A stretch of 64,000 nucleotides of DNA from Asterochloris sp. CNOR1. Lineage: Eukaryota; Chlorophyta; Trebouxiophyceae; Trebouxiales; Trebouxiaceae. Shown piece by piece: positions 34,331 to 46,900 of the stretch (position 1 is the first letter of the stretch; every line of letters begins with the position of its first letter). Under the pieces are notes generated by a model. The model ran no database searches and was not told the origin of the DNA. It saw nothing but the letters and a program-made list of their open reading frames with translations. The DNA lies in the NCBI GenBank assembly GCA_963969365.1, contig OZ017757.1:2480001-2544000 (forward strand). The letters run 5' to 3'. Both the position numbers and the translations under genes were made by a program.

Positions 34331-36881
34331 ATGCCTCACGTCGCATATTACCGCAATTGTGAGCCCTCTGCTTGGCAGGCGCCAGATCCTGGAGTCATTG
34401 CCTGAGCTCTGCTGATCTGTACCGCCAGCTTGCATTCATTACTTGCCTGGCTCTCTGCATTACATGGCCGCCATGTAAGGAGTGCACATCACCGCTCTCA
34501 GCACCTCTCCCATTGCCCTACTGCAGTCGGAAAGACCTTCAAGAAGCCCAGGCGTCCCTTCGAGAAGGAGCGTTTGGATGCAGAGCTCAAGCTGGTGAGA
34601 TACTATGTGTTGTTGCCAGCCCAGATGCTGGACAAAGCCATCTGTGGGGACTGGGGGGGCGGGGCAAAGCTTGGACGCCCCTTGCAGCTCTCAGAGCCGG
34701 CCCCCAGGCACAGAACGGAGGAAGGCAGGGCAGACCCCACACATCAGCTGCAAGAGGCGTCCTTACAATGAGCCATGAGTGTGTCTCCTGTGCTCAGCTG
34801 ATGGCCTAAGCCACTGCTGCTGGGGCTCAAGGTGTTTCAGCACTTGGACCTAGTCTATCAAGGACTGGCTGCAAATAGCCCTCTCAAAAGTCATGCTCCC
34901 TTGACTGTGCTGTGCCTCCAGCATCAGAGCTCTGTGCTGACTCTGTCCCCAAGGAGCGCCATGTGCTCTCGCAGCGGGCAGCCACGCAAGGCCGCGGCCC
35001 AACACTAGCTGCCATTCCTGCATTGTCATCGTGCTGCTGGAGTGGTGCAGGTGGGCACTTCAGGGCTCTGACCGCCACTCCCCACTGTGATTGCAGGATG
35101 CCAGCATCCCCTCTGCTGCAGGCAGCGCAGGAGCGTCTGCATTGGACTGCTTCGGCTGATGTCTGTGCAGCTTCACACTTCAAAGCTGAAGCTGCTTGCT
35201 GCTGGGCTGCTGGACAGGAGCGCAGCTGCGCAACAAGCAGGAGCTGTGGCGAGAGCAGTGCTGTCCCAAGCTGTCTCGCTCAAGCCTCACTGCTGACACC
35301 CTGCTGTGCTGCAGGTGGGCGAGTATGGGCTGCGCAACAAGCGGGAGCTGTGGCGCGTGCAGATGGCTCTGTCCAAGATGCGGAATGCTGCCCGCAACTT
35401 GCTGACAGAGGATGAGGGCTCCACCAGGCGCCTCTTCGAAGGTGAGCTGGGGGGAGTACATTTTGTTACCCAGAGGGGAACACATCTTGTGAATGGAGGA
35501 TGAGGGCTCCATCAGGCGACTCTCTGAGGGTGTGCTGGAAGACATGAATGCAGCAGGGGGCCGCTCTGCCCTGAAGCTCTAGCAGTAAGGCATGTTTTTT
35601 CTCAGGGGCGGACTCTATGGGGTGGACTCCACCAAGTTCTGTGCAATGAGAGGCTGCTGCATTCCGACAGGCTTTGGCCTGGCACAGTAACTTCTGGGCT
35701 GCACAGGTGTGCTGGAGGCTGATGATTCCACGGCTTGATCCGTCTGTTGCTCCTGTCCTGGTCATCCTCAGGCAGCTGAAGCTTAGGTACAGGGGCTGAA
35801 ATCTGCCGGCAGCCAGAGAGTGCACGTGGTGCTCTGGCTGCTCCAAGAAATAGCCCCCTCTCGCCTGAATAGCAACCGTCGTGGAGCCATAGAGCCAATG
35901 AGCCGCTGGCACAGCTTGTGTGGGAAGCCTGCTGTCCCCCCACCCACCGAGTGCGCCCTCGGCCACCAATGGCCTGCGGCTGACGCTGTACTCTGCGCCC
36001 TCCTGCAGGCGAGGCCCTGATGCGGCGCATGTACAAGTATGGCCTGCTGGACCCCGCGCAGAACAAGCTTGACTACGTGCTGGCCCTCACACCTCAGGAC
36101 TTCCTGGAGCGCCGCCTGCAGACCCAAGTCTTCAAGCTGGGCCTGGCCAAGAGCATCCACCACGCCCGCGTGCTCATCAAGCAGCGCCACATCAGGTAGG
36201 GGAGGGCGCACAAGTGCAGGGGCTGGGGATCTGAGCTTAGGAGTGCTGCCGGTGCTGAAACGCTCTGCAAGGTGACACAGCTGTGGGGCAGCCTGGGAGA
36301 TGTGGCCGTCATAGACCTGACAAGCCACTGTGTGCCACTGGGAGGCATTGTGCGACCTTGTCAGCTCACTTCATGTATTTCCTGACCTGACTGAGTGTGC
36401 CTGTCCGTGCAGGGTGGGCAAGCAGATCGTTAACGTCCCCTCCTTCATTGTGCGCGTGGACAGCCAGAAACACATCGACTTTGCCCTGAACAGTCCCTTC
36501 GGCGGCGGCCGCCCTGGCCGTGTCAAGAGGAAGAATGCCAACAAGTGAGCGGCGTCGATGCCAGTGCTGCCCTGAGCTGTGTTCGGGCTTGCCACTCTCT
36601 AAAGGATAGGCAGCCTCAGGGGCTCTGATGTTTGGCTTTTTCTAAAAATGGTCACTCTGCTTGTCATGCATGCAACGGCAGCGTTGCCATCGGGCTCGAG
36701 CAGCAGCTTGTGCAGCACTCGGGTTGCGCAACCTGCAGCAGCATGCGGCATGTAGGCGTTGCGTGCGTGCCTCATGTCCCGCCTAATTGATCTTGTGTAA
36801 TGAGCTGCTCTTTCTTTTGTCTGCAGGGGCAAGGGCGGCGGTGGCGGCGGCGGTGATGAGGAGGAGGAGGACGAGGAGTGA
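34331..36881 (+). CDS. RPS9: 40S ribosomal protein S9 (uS4 family)
   Basis: Six exons in phase give 198 residues: 34331-34358, 34527-34594, 35315-35441, 36009-36195, 36413-36544 and 36827-36881. The first exon codes only MPHVAYYRN plus one base; the join gives [20 protein letters not shown]. Then follow [37 protein letters not shown], the S4 RNA-binding region ([37 protein letters not shown]), and [15 protein letters not shown]. The last exon adds a Gly-rich then acidic tail ([11 protein letters not shown]). This is close to the full family length. Retention of the last intron would end the protein at KNANK, because the donor GTGAGC makes AAG TGA in frame. Introns 2 and 3 contain decayed copies of both edges of exon 3. 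Confidence 0.98.
35205..35280 (+). pseudogene. Decayed copy of the start of RPS9 exon 3
   Basis: The text GCTGCGCAACAAGCAGGAGC followed by TGTGGCGAGAGCAG..CTGTCCCAAG copies exon 3 (GCTGCGCAACAAGCGGGAGC, TGTGGCGCGTGCAGATGGCTCTGTCCAAG at 35330-35377). It lies 60-110 bases before the true acceptor at 35314. Confidence 0.75.
35494..35545 (+). pseudogene. Decayed copy of the end of RPS9 exon 3
   Basis: GAGGATGAGGGCTCCATCAG followed by GCGACTCTCTGAGGGTGTGCTGG copies the end of exon 3 and its donor (GAGGATGAGGGCTCCACCAG, GCGCCTCTTCGAAGGTGAGCTGG at 35409-35450). It is about 90 bases downstream of the true donor. Confidence 0.8.
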
Positions 36882-37688
36882 TCTTTCTGCTCTGCGTTGC
36901 AGCAATGCTGATGACAGCCTCGACCACCACACTGAAATGCTTGAAATGCTTCAGCAGCTGTGTAAGGCTATCATACATCATAGTGTGGGGTGACAATGGG
37001 ATGTGCATGTAGCCTTGAGCTACACAGCACCTCACGGTCAACATGACCTGAGAGCAGCTGGGAACGAGTGCATCGGGTCTGCAACATTGTTATGCTGGCC
37101 CAGTCTACAGGGAGATCAGCAGTTGTTGGTGACAGAGCATAGGTGGGAACGTGGCGACACAATAACTGTGGGAAGACGGTGGACAGCATCGCGCTGTCAC
37201 ACGTCCCTTCCAGGAGCCCAATTACACAGTGGAGCTGACACCAGTTGACGCCCATGGCGGCTTTGACCAGTAGAAAGTAAAAAGCTTGGTCAGACAGGTG
37301 CCAGTTCCAGCTGCACAGACTTTCTCTGCGCAGCACGTTCATCGAGCGCGCGAATTCAACTCCCTTTTGACTCTCTGACGCGCTGTGCCCAATCAAGCTT
37401 AGGCTGAAGGTGTAGCTTGGACAAGGTGAGTTGATGCCTCGGCAGAGCCTGGCTGCGCACAAGTGTTGGGGTTGTCTGCATTGTTCAGCAGCTTCAGGAT
37501 CCTCTCTCCCCTCCGGCTCAGCACGAGTGTGCTGTCCTTTAGTTGCTGTACCGCATGGCCTGAGGACTCTGAGCAGCATCACTCGATCACCTCGAGCTGC
37601 TTCATAGCCTGCCTCCAAGACTCCCCCTCTTCTTGCCCACAGATGAACAAGCTTAGTGCCTGCAGGCTCTTTTCCTATTTGAGTAGAC
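36882..37688. other. Intergenic stretch, RPS9 to FAS1
   Basis: It holds the RPS9 3' UTR with its TGTAA signal and then DNA without a convincing gene. Short local duplications are seen, and the region should include the FAS1-gene promoter, though no element was recognised. Confidence 0.5.
36961..36965 (+). promoter_or_regulatory. TGTAA polyadenylation signal of RPS9
   Basis: TGTAA lies 80 bases after the RPS9 stop. TGTAA (UGUAA in RNA) is the usual chlorophyte polyadenylation signal, and the distance is normal for a short 3' UTR. Confidence 0.65.
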
Positions 37689-40446
37689 ATGCCTCCTGTC
37701 AGCAGACTCGCAGGCCTCACCTGCTGCCTCATCGCACTTGTGGCAGCTCCAGGTGAATCATCCACACTTGTGCCAGGTGGCGAGACACAGAATCTCCATT
37801 TCACCGTGTGCAATCCACTGCTGTGCGCTGTCAAAAGGCCAGCCTGGAGGCCCTCAGCCTTTGCTTGCCCCATCAACTTCTGCACAAGGTGGTCCCACAG
37901 GAGCGCACCTACACAGCTGCAAACGTAGATTTTAAGAAAGCAACGCTTTGCACTGGAACCTTCATGCTGACATGAGTTGACATCCTCCCTTCTCTGCCCT
38001 GCCAGGTGCCTCTGCTGCCGGGCGCACCCTGCAGCAGGCCGCCACATACAACACCTTCCCTGGTTGCACCTTCCTGGCAGACTCTCCAGTGCTGACCAAC
38101 CCCCAGTTCACCACTCTGGTGGCCGGCCTGAATGCAGCGGGGCTGACATGTGAGCATCAGGGCAGTGCAGTGCAGCATGGCAGGCTGGCTGGGCCAGCCT
38201 GCCAGAACCTGTTGCCCAGTCGCGCTGCTGGCAGCTGCTGAAGCATGTGGCGTGCATGTACAGTCCCCCACACCAGCATCAGGTCTTGTGTGCCGGAACC
38301 TGTGGCCCAGAGCTGCTGGCAGCTGCTGAAGCAGCAGCCGGTGGCCCTGAGGACTGAGTTGCCTGCACACAGGTCTCATGACATGCCTTGGGGCTCTGCT
38401 TGAGGGATGCCTGTCACCTGTGCAGTCTGCAGAGCAGCATGTAGTGCCCTGAAGAGCACCTGCTGATTGCAAGCAGTGCTTGGCACACCAAAAATTGGTA
38501 CTGGAGAGTGGTATTGAGGGGCTCATGTCTGCCCGCCTGCAGCTCTACTGTCCAATGTCTCCACCTCCATCGCCACTGGCAGCCATTCTGCCCTGACGGT
38601 GTTTGCCCCCACCAACGCCGCCTTTGCCGAATACCTGTCCGCCTTCAACATCACAGCCGCTCAGCTGCTGGCCAGCCCCACCTTGCGCGATGTCCTCCTG
38701 TACCATGTTGTCCCCCAGGCTTACTCCGTGAGTGCTTGTGGGGGGGGCCAACCCCTGCTAGCATGGCAGCACAGCTACCTGTGCACGAAGAAAATGCATT
38801 GCAGATGTGTGTGGTTTGCCTGTGTTGGCTGTGGCAACTGCTGGGCAGACGAGATTCTAACAGTCTTAGAAGCCAATTCAAAGCTGCTTTTGGAGCCTTA
38901 CGCACACACAGATGTTCAGCTGTTGCATGACTGGCATTCGTCACTGGCAACTCCCTGCATCAGCCCACCACCTGCAAAGTCACGTGTTGGCCCTCTCAAA
39001 TCTCCAGAGGCTGCATGGACAGCCCTCCAGCTCTGCCAATGCTGTGCTTCAGGCGCACAAGCCTGCCGCTGACTTGCAGTCCGCCTGCTTCTGCTGCAGA
39101 CACTGAGCACCTTCAGGGACGGCGCTGTGCTGCCAACCCTCTTGGGCGGTGGCAACAACCTGACGATCTCAGCTGACAACGGAACCTTTGTCCTGGCATA
39201 TGGCAGTGAGGCCCTCATCTCTGGGCCTCCCATCCAGGCTTGCAACGTGAGTGGGCAGTGCCTGCAGGCTTTTGGTATGCATGCATGGATGCATATGTGT
39301 GTCGCTTGGGCCATGTGGTGTGTGGGCGCGCAGCATGTGGTTCACATGGGTCCTCAACACTTCCCCCTTGGGGTCTCCCCACACAAGTTCAGGTGGCTGC
39401 CTGGCCATGTTGGGAGCAAAGCACTGCCATGCAAACACTGCATGCCTCGTGGGGTCATGGTGGCACGAATGGCTTGTAACACTAGTGTTACAACTGTAGT
39501 ACTACAGTTGTAACCAAAAGTTTTTAGAACTGCTCAACCACTTGCGACCAGGTTGTCACATCGTGCTGCAGCTTCTGGTCTACCCTGTCGATGAGGTGCT
39601 GGTGCCAGCTGAGGCCTTGAGTGTCACGTCTGCCAGTTTCATGAGCTACCTGGTCAACTCCCTGGAGCTGGCCCCCGGCGGCGTGGGCCACACCCCGGCC
39701 AGCCTGATCTTCTCTGCTGTGCAGCTAAATGCTGGCAACAAGGTGGGCGCTGCTGACTCAGAAATTTTGAGCAAGGAACTGGCCCCAACAGCATGCCTGC
39801 ACGCTGGCTGGCCACAGCTGGGGGGCTGAATGCTGCTGAGCACAAGAAGTGAGATTCAGGTACCAGTTTGCATAGATGCGTGTGTTTGTTGGAGCTCGAT
39901 AAGGCAAGGCAACTTGATGGCTGCCTGCCTGCTGCAGGTTGCTGGCGCCTTTGTCGAGGCCATTGCAGACGGCCACACCAACATTGTAAACCAGGTGAGG
40001 GCCACTCATCTGTCAAGGGCATCCAATCCAAGGCACCTGCAGACTATTGCACATGTTTTGCCTGCAGCAAGCCAGTTCATGGCTTGCACTGCAGTCACGG
40101 GTCGCAAAGCTGTAAGCACCAGTGGGCGCCTGCCTTTGCAGCTGAGCAGCGCTCGCTGCTCCTCAAAGCATCCCCTGTGCGCTCAGAATTGCCTCTGCTG
40201 CAGGTCATCTACTCTGTGGCTGCTGCACCTGGTGGCATTCCCGTGACTGCAAACATCCTGGAGTCCGTCTTCGAGCTGTATGGCAACTCCTGCACCAACG
40301 TACGTCCCCTGATCACAGCTGCCAACATGGCTCTGGTCGTCAACTCTGCTGGCGGTGCCACCTCCATCAACTCCTACCTGACCCAGAAATTCCCTGCTGG
40401 TGTGGCCACCTGTGCCCCCAGCAGCACATTTGCTGCTGACAAGTGA
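37689..40446 (+). CDS. Secreted FAS1 (fasciclin) domain protein
   Basis: Seven exons in phase give 336 residues: 37689-37752, 38006-38149, 38543-38727, 39100-39246, 39572-39742, 39938-39994 and 40204-40446. The first exon is a signal peptide (PVSRLAGLTCCLIALVAAPG). One FAS1 domain follows at roughly 35-185: the H1 box LTVFAPTNAAF, the central LLYHVVPQAYS, LTISADNGTFVL, and the H2 box LVYPVDEVLVP. The C-terminal 145 residues (from SVTSASFMSYLVNSLELAPG) have Cys pairs and no recognised domain. There is no clear GPI-anchor tail or membrane segment. FAS1 proteins act in cell-wall or matrix adhesion; the exact role is unknown. The gene is convergent with HCF101. Confidence 0.92.
39476..39514. repeat. 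Two overlapping perfect palindromes in a FAS1-gene intron
   Basis: GTAACACTAGTGTTAC (39476-39491) is a perfect 16-base palindrome. Positions 39487-39514 form a perfect 28-base palindrome with half-site GTTACAACTGTAGT and no spacer. They share GTTAC, so RNA or single-stranded DNA could form one hairpin or the other. They lie in intron 4, between the exons ending at 39246 and starting at 39572. Confidence 0.97.
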
Positions 40447-40942
40447 GCTGGTGCTGCCCACTTGGCACATATCCTTCAGGGCCCTAGATCCTCAGTTCCC
40501 AAACCTGCCCTCCTAGCAGCTGTCAGTCAGTACACATGTTATTGGGGTGGAAACGTATGCACAGAGAGAGGTGACAATTTCTAAAGATGCTGTGTTCCAT
40601 GTGAGTGATTCATTGAAAGTCCCTTGCCTGCACAAACTTCACTCCGGAGTGATGAGGGATCCCTTCACAGGCCCAGTCTTCCGCGCTGGTCATTTCGATT
40701 GTTGGCACCCTCATGGGGCTGTTGTGAATCCATCTAACGACCATCCGTTTTGAATGAACATGACTGCAGTCCACCATCTTGAGTGTAAAGACCACCAATG
40801 ACATGATGGCTTTGAGCAAAGATTGCCAGTAGACAATGCCCTGAGGGACACAGCTGAAGGAACAACATGGAACTTGATCACAAGGAGGGTTGCAATAAGT
40901 TATTCTGAAGATGTCTCACAACTGTTGCATAATCATCAACTT
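40447..40942. other. Intergenic stretch between convergent FAS1 and HCF101 genes
   Basis: It should contain both 3' UTRs. A TGTAA occurs on the plus strand near 40783, about 340 bases past the FAS1-gene stop, a possible but distant polyadenylation signal. No gene was seen. Confidence 0.5.
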
Positions 40943-43900
40943 TCATGCTGTTGGCTGGTATTGCTGAGCAGTCTGCAGTATCTGCTGGGCCCCTGTCACT
41001 TCTTGGGGCTGCTGTTGGGCACCGTTAAATCCTTTGCGGTCATTGGGCCCATTGCTGTCAGCAGGAAGTGTTCCTGGCTGCTTCCGTGGGATGCTGAGCA
41101 ATAGTTCAAAGGGGGCCACCTGCAGCACACATGCAAGCCTCAGACAGGGGACAGTTGATCAGGGGCAGCCACAACATGTACGCCTGAATGGTGCTAACTT
41201 CATGGGCAACTTTGCACTTGCTCACTTCTGAGCATCACCCATCTAAGGCTGCCACACCAGAGACCAGCACAGCTCACTTGATTAAAGCCGTCCTGCCATA
41301 GAATCTGGACAGCATAGTTGCCCAGTGCGGCCACGGATTCGGGCGTGATGTCCTCTGGGATGTCTGAGTCCCTTGACATCTTCTCCCCCGTCCACTCGTT
41401 GATGCTCTTGGCTGAGGTGTCATTGCGGCGCACAGTCGCAGGGTCCAGCAGCAGCTGCTCAGACCCAATGCTGGCCACGAAAGCATGCTGGGCTGCATCG
41501 TACCTGCAGGCACACACCTGTCTCAGGTGTGGTTCTGCATGCCCTGCAGCAGCACACGTGCAGGCCAACCCTGTCCGCTTAAGCCCTCTGTTGCTATCAA
41601 TAGGGGCTGAGCACATTGCACTGCAGATGTATTGTCTGCAGTCTGCCAATTTCTGGTAAGATTGAGGCTGGTCAACACATACAATCATGATATTGTACCA
41701 GACAAGCTTGTTCTCCATTCTATATCTGGGCACAGCATGTCCAGTCTGAAGCTCTTGTACTGAGCGTGACACTCTGGGTCATTGCATCAAGTATCAAAGG
41801 TAACATTGCAGGCTTGACCTCCAGTGCTCCTCAATGGCTGGAGCCAGCAGCTCTGGTACATAGAGCAAATGCTGTGCAGCTTCTCCCACAGGCTGCCTCT
41901 TGTCATGCACAGCTGCGCTGGGCAAAAGCGCACCTGATGCTTAAGGGTGTCTTTCTCTGTTGCTGAATTCAGCAGCACAGAAATGCCCCTGCAGACTCCC
42001 TCTGCTCATGCAGAGTTGCACCGGCATACCCCCATGCCAGATGGAAAGCCTACCTGACACAGTGCCATGTTGAGCTTTGGCCTTCCAAGCTCATCCACTA
42101 CATAAGCCATCAGCTTTGTGACACACAGAGGCACGGCCACTCCGTGTCTCCTTCTGCTCGTGCATAAGTGCACTGGTGTTCTTCCTGCAGGCTCATGCAC
42201 AGGTGCAACGGCATGCCCTCATGCAAGGTGGAAAGCGGACCTGACGCTGTTGCGGGGCGCCAGCTTCAGCTTGGCCACCTCCTGCACAACTGCTGCTCCC
42301 AGGTTCATGAACGCCTGGGAGGTGGAGCTCATGGGATCAGATACGACCAGCGGCTGCCCACCTGCAGGGCAAGCAGTGGCCATCTTGAATAATCCGTCTG
42401 CTATATGGGGGCACAGGAGGGGGGTTGACTCGCCCAGCAGCTGCCTGTCTGTAGGCCAGGCAGTGTGGAGTCCCCAAAAAACCAGATCTGCCAAACAGCA
42501 CAGGAAAGGCATTGCAGCCAATACCAGTGGCAACAGCAGCCACACAACGATGTTGTGATACGGGGTACAGCAGAAGGACACCTTGCGCGGCTGCAGAGCA
42601 GGCATATGAAGACCTGAGAGCTTGTCCTGCACACAAGAGACAAGCAGCCCTGCTCAGCTGCAGGGCCAGGCCTAAATTGCGCCTAAGGCCAACATCCAGA
42701 TTCAGTGTGGATGGCAGCCGCCGACAGGGGTCAGGTGTTAGCCACAGCAGCATTGTCCCAACACACATGGTACGAACATGCATTGCAGCATGCGCTGCCA
42801 CGCCACGAGGACAACAGCAGCACGCTGCGTGTCCCTTGATCTTATAGACAGACAGGCCTGACTGTCCCCAGCTGTTAAGGTGCTCCACAAATGGAATAAA
42901 TGGGCTGATCCTATGCGGATCACAGCTGCAAGCTGCCCACACACCGCTGCAGAGAGGGGGCCCCCAGTTGGGGACTGCAGCAGCGTGCCCGCAGCCAGGC
43001 AGCGTCTGGGGCACGCTGACTCACCATCCCCAGCTGCTGAGAGGTGCTGCTCAATGGGGAACTGGAAGAGGTTGGGCAGCCCAAAGTCCTTAACCACGCG
43101 CTGTCCCGACCCCTTCCCAAAGGGAAAGTAGCGCCGCCCGTCGGCCTCAAAGTAGGACATGTTCTCCACCACAGCCACACAGGGGACCTGCACACGCACA
43201 AGCATCAACAGTCAGCTGCAGAGCCACAGGCCTGACCCAGAATCCACTGCACATCGAGCAGCGAGACCTGTGGCTCCCTGAGTGGGGCTCCTGAGCAAGT
43301 TTCTGAGAAGAAGCAGTGAGGCCTGTGGCTGCTTGAGTAATGTTCCTGACCAGGTTCCTGAGTACTGTTGCTCATGAGCCTTGACGCAATGGCCAAAACA
43401 GCCACGCGGGGAACCTGCATATTTATCTAATTTTTAACACGCTTCTGACTGATGTTCAGAACAGTGCTGTGGCGCAGTAAGCGTTGCCTGTTGGGCAAAC
43501 AAGGAGCTGTGGCCTTGAAACCAGCACCAGCACCAGCCACAGCCACAGCCACAGATCATGGCATGCGTTCCCCACTCTTGACTGTGAGCTGCAAGCAAGA
43601 CAGCTCAGTGTCCTGCCAGAGCGGGCTGCATGGAAGTAAGTCACTGTGAAAGCAGCACAGGGGGCGATGACTGCTGAGTGGGAGGTTCACTAAGGGGGCC
43701 AAAGCCTGCAGTACAGACCGCACCTGATTCCGGCGCCAATAGCTGGCACCTGTGCCTCATGTGCCCACTCTTCGGGCGTGCGCCCAGCTCCACCACTGAA
43801 GGAGATTACTGTATCGAGCAAGCCTCTAGAACCCTATGAATGCGCAGTCACAGCTTTTCAGCAGAACCTATTGAGGTATACAAAGCAGGACCTTACAACC

Positions 43901-46900
43901 AAGTGTCAACACAGCACATATGCTCACGCCTATGACCACAGCAACAGCACCAGCTGCTGTGACAGTCACGGCAACCCCATGCCCAGAATCCCAAGCCTCA
44001 CAGCCCTGCAAAGCTACCAGAGCTTGAGTATAGAGCCAGCAGCCCCTGGCTCACCGCCAGCCGCGCAAACATGCGCACACCCTTGGCCACATCGATGAAG
44101 GCCAGCTTCTGGGGGGTGGTCACGATGACTGCGGCTGAGAAGGCGATCGTCTGGCACAGGGTCAACTGGATGTCGCCTGTCCCAGGGGGGAAGTCAACGA
44201 CAAGGTAGTCCAACTCCCCCCAGTCTGCACTGGCCAGCTGCTGAATCACGCCTGCACGCCACAGCCAGAGGGACGATGGTCAGATGGCTGCTGAGCCTGT
44301 GATTCTGGTGCAGCACAACTCTGACATTCACGACCCGAGAGGGTGGCCGATCTCGCGCAAGCCATAGAAGGTGGGTTCATGATCTGAGGATTATGCAAAG
44401 AGAGGGAATCTGGCCGGCTATTCCAGCTCTCCCCAGCCCAGCAGAATCACACCTACATGGCAGTGAATGCTCTAGATGGCTGCTGAATGTCTTGGGGAGC
44501 CTCCACAGCTGAGGCCCAATGCTGCATTGCACATGTGCAACAACCACATGGTGGTGTGGCGTGATCAAGGGGTGGAATGGGTAGGCTAGCTGCCTCCCAG
44601 TCTAGACTGGCCAGCTGCTGCGCATGCCTGCATGCCACCCACAGGTGGTATTTGCAGACAGGCAGGTTGCAGCACACCTGCTGGACCACGCTTGGAGGCA
44701 GGCTGCAGTCATGCAGTTCAGCGCCTATGTACAGCTGTCCTGCTACTGGATCACGCATAAGGGTGCGCTGCAGCCCAGCAGCAGCTGGTGCAACGCAGCA
44801 GCCGTGAGAGACGCCCACAAGGCCTGCTGTCAGACACAGCAGAGGCACAGGATCTGGCTGGCAGAGCCCAGCCTGCCTCGTGCAGGTTGTAGCAACATGT
44901 GACACTGCCCCTGAGGCAGTGCTCCCTGCAGCTTGTGCACACACCCAGGGAGCAGGAGCCCACCTGACACCATGGGCCCCCTCATGATCGCGCTGCCCTG
45001 GCCAGCATAGCCAAAGGACACCAGCTTGACGCCCTCGTACTCTGTGGGCTTGATAGCGCGCGTCTGGGGGTCCATCTGCAGAAAAAGGCAGGGAGGTGCC
45101 TCAGATGACAGCCCATGCTGCAACGGGGGGTGCACAGTGCAGCCTAAGCTACAGCAGTGGCCCCAAACAGCAGCCCTTCGTAAATCAGGGCCACAGAGTG
45201 CAGCCTGATCCACAGCAGGGCAGCAAGCGCATGCTGACTGCCTGATCTATGGTGAGGCAGCAGGCGCAATGACTATTGCCTGATTGACAGCAGAGCGCAA
45301 GGCACAAGCTCACAGCCTGGGCAGGGACGCGTCCACCTCAAATAAGAATGCGCTGCAGTTTGGCTGCTCTGTTGACAGCAGTGCCTCTGAGGTAGCGTCA
45401 CCCTCTGTGCCGCACCATGTCCAGGCTACACTACTCGTGTAGTTGCAGAGGAGGCAGTGTGCAACAGAGACCCCCACAAGTCACAGTCATGCCTCAGACC
45501 TCCATTGTGAGGGCGCCTGTGGCACACTGCCCCGCTTTGACCTCACCTGCAGCACTTTGACCTCTGGGCTAACCATGGTGGGCAGGCTGGGGCCGAACAC
45601 GTCGGCATCAAAGATGCCCACTTTGGCGCCCATCTGAGCCAGTGTGTAGGCCAGGTTGACGGTTGTGGTCGACTTGCCCACACCTGCAGGGGTGGTCAGC
45701 AAGACATCCCAGTGCCTGGCATCACCACTCTGGACAAGGAATGGTCTGCTGAACATCCAAGTCACAGCATGTCAATGCACAGCAGCAGTGTGAGAGTGCC
45801 GAATTGCGCAGCTGCAATGCCAGTGTCGTGTCGATCCCATATCGACTGCAAAGGCAACCGCCGATGTCTGAGGGTGCTCTGTTGGTGCCTGCCTACAGCC
45901 GCCACAGCTGGAAGCTGATGCGGCATGCATGTGACCAGGAGCAACCTGTCTTGTGTATGGACAGGTCGTTTGTCCAGGCCAGCGACTCCTGCTCTGCCTT
46001 GCGACACACAGAAGAGGTACAGTGCAGAACCTGGGAGCACCCACCTCCTTTGCAGCTGGACACGGCGATGACGTGAGCGACCTTCTGCAGCCCAGGCGGC
46101 CTGTCGTCTGCAACCAGAGGCCGCGGCGGCTGCGCATCCATGGTCACCTCAACCTGGCGAACCCACTCCAGGGTTTCCACATAGGCACGAGCCTTACGCT
46201 CAAACTCATCCTTGATGGGGCATGCTGGGGTGGTCAGCTGCATGCGAAAAGACACCCGGCCTGCATGGGGCAGCATGGATGTTGAGCATGAGCTCAAGCG
46301 TCACGACTTAAGTGAGAAGTGCTGGTGAGCTCATAAAATCTAAGCTTGCTTTGCACAGATTGCCTGAGTTTGTGACACAACATGGCTGAGCAGAGGGCTG
46401 CATCACAGGCCCTCTGCTGCAGCACCAATGCCTGCCAAGCACCGGCGTCACAAGCAGGACTGCAGACGGACGGCCTGTGCACTGCCCTCAATAGCCCTGG
46501 GGCTGCGCACCTGCTGCAGCATCAATCGCCATGTCCTTGATGAAGCCACAGGCCACAACGCTCATGCCAAGGTCCGGGTCTATGATGCGCTCCAGCTGAG
46601 CCAGGACCTGGGCCTCCAGGGGCTGCACATGGGACTGCAGGCAGACAGCGACACGGCGTATCAGGCGGCAGACATTGCAGAGATGGCACTGAAACTGGGT
46701 GAGGCAGCTAGACCTGTTGGCTGGCAGCAATATGCCTAAGCCATCCAGGCAGTCCTGCAGCTTAGAGGATCAGCCAGCTCTGTGAGTTTGTGCATGGGAG
46801 TCTGACTGGCCCCTGGCGGCGCTTCAGCTGGGGGAGCCAAATGTGTTGACTGCGCTTCGGCCTTCATTTAAGGCATGGCAGGCCTGCAGATGGGATGTCG

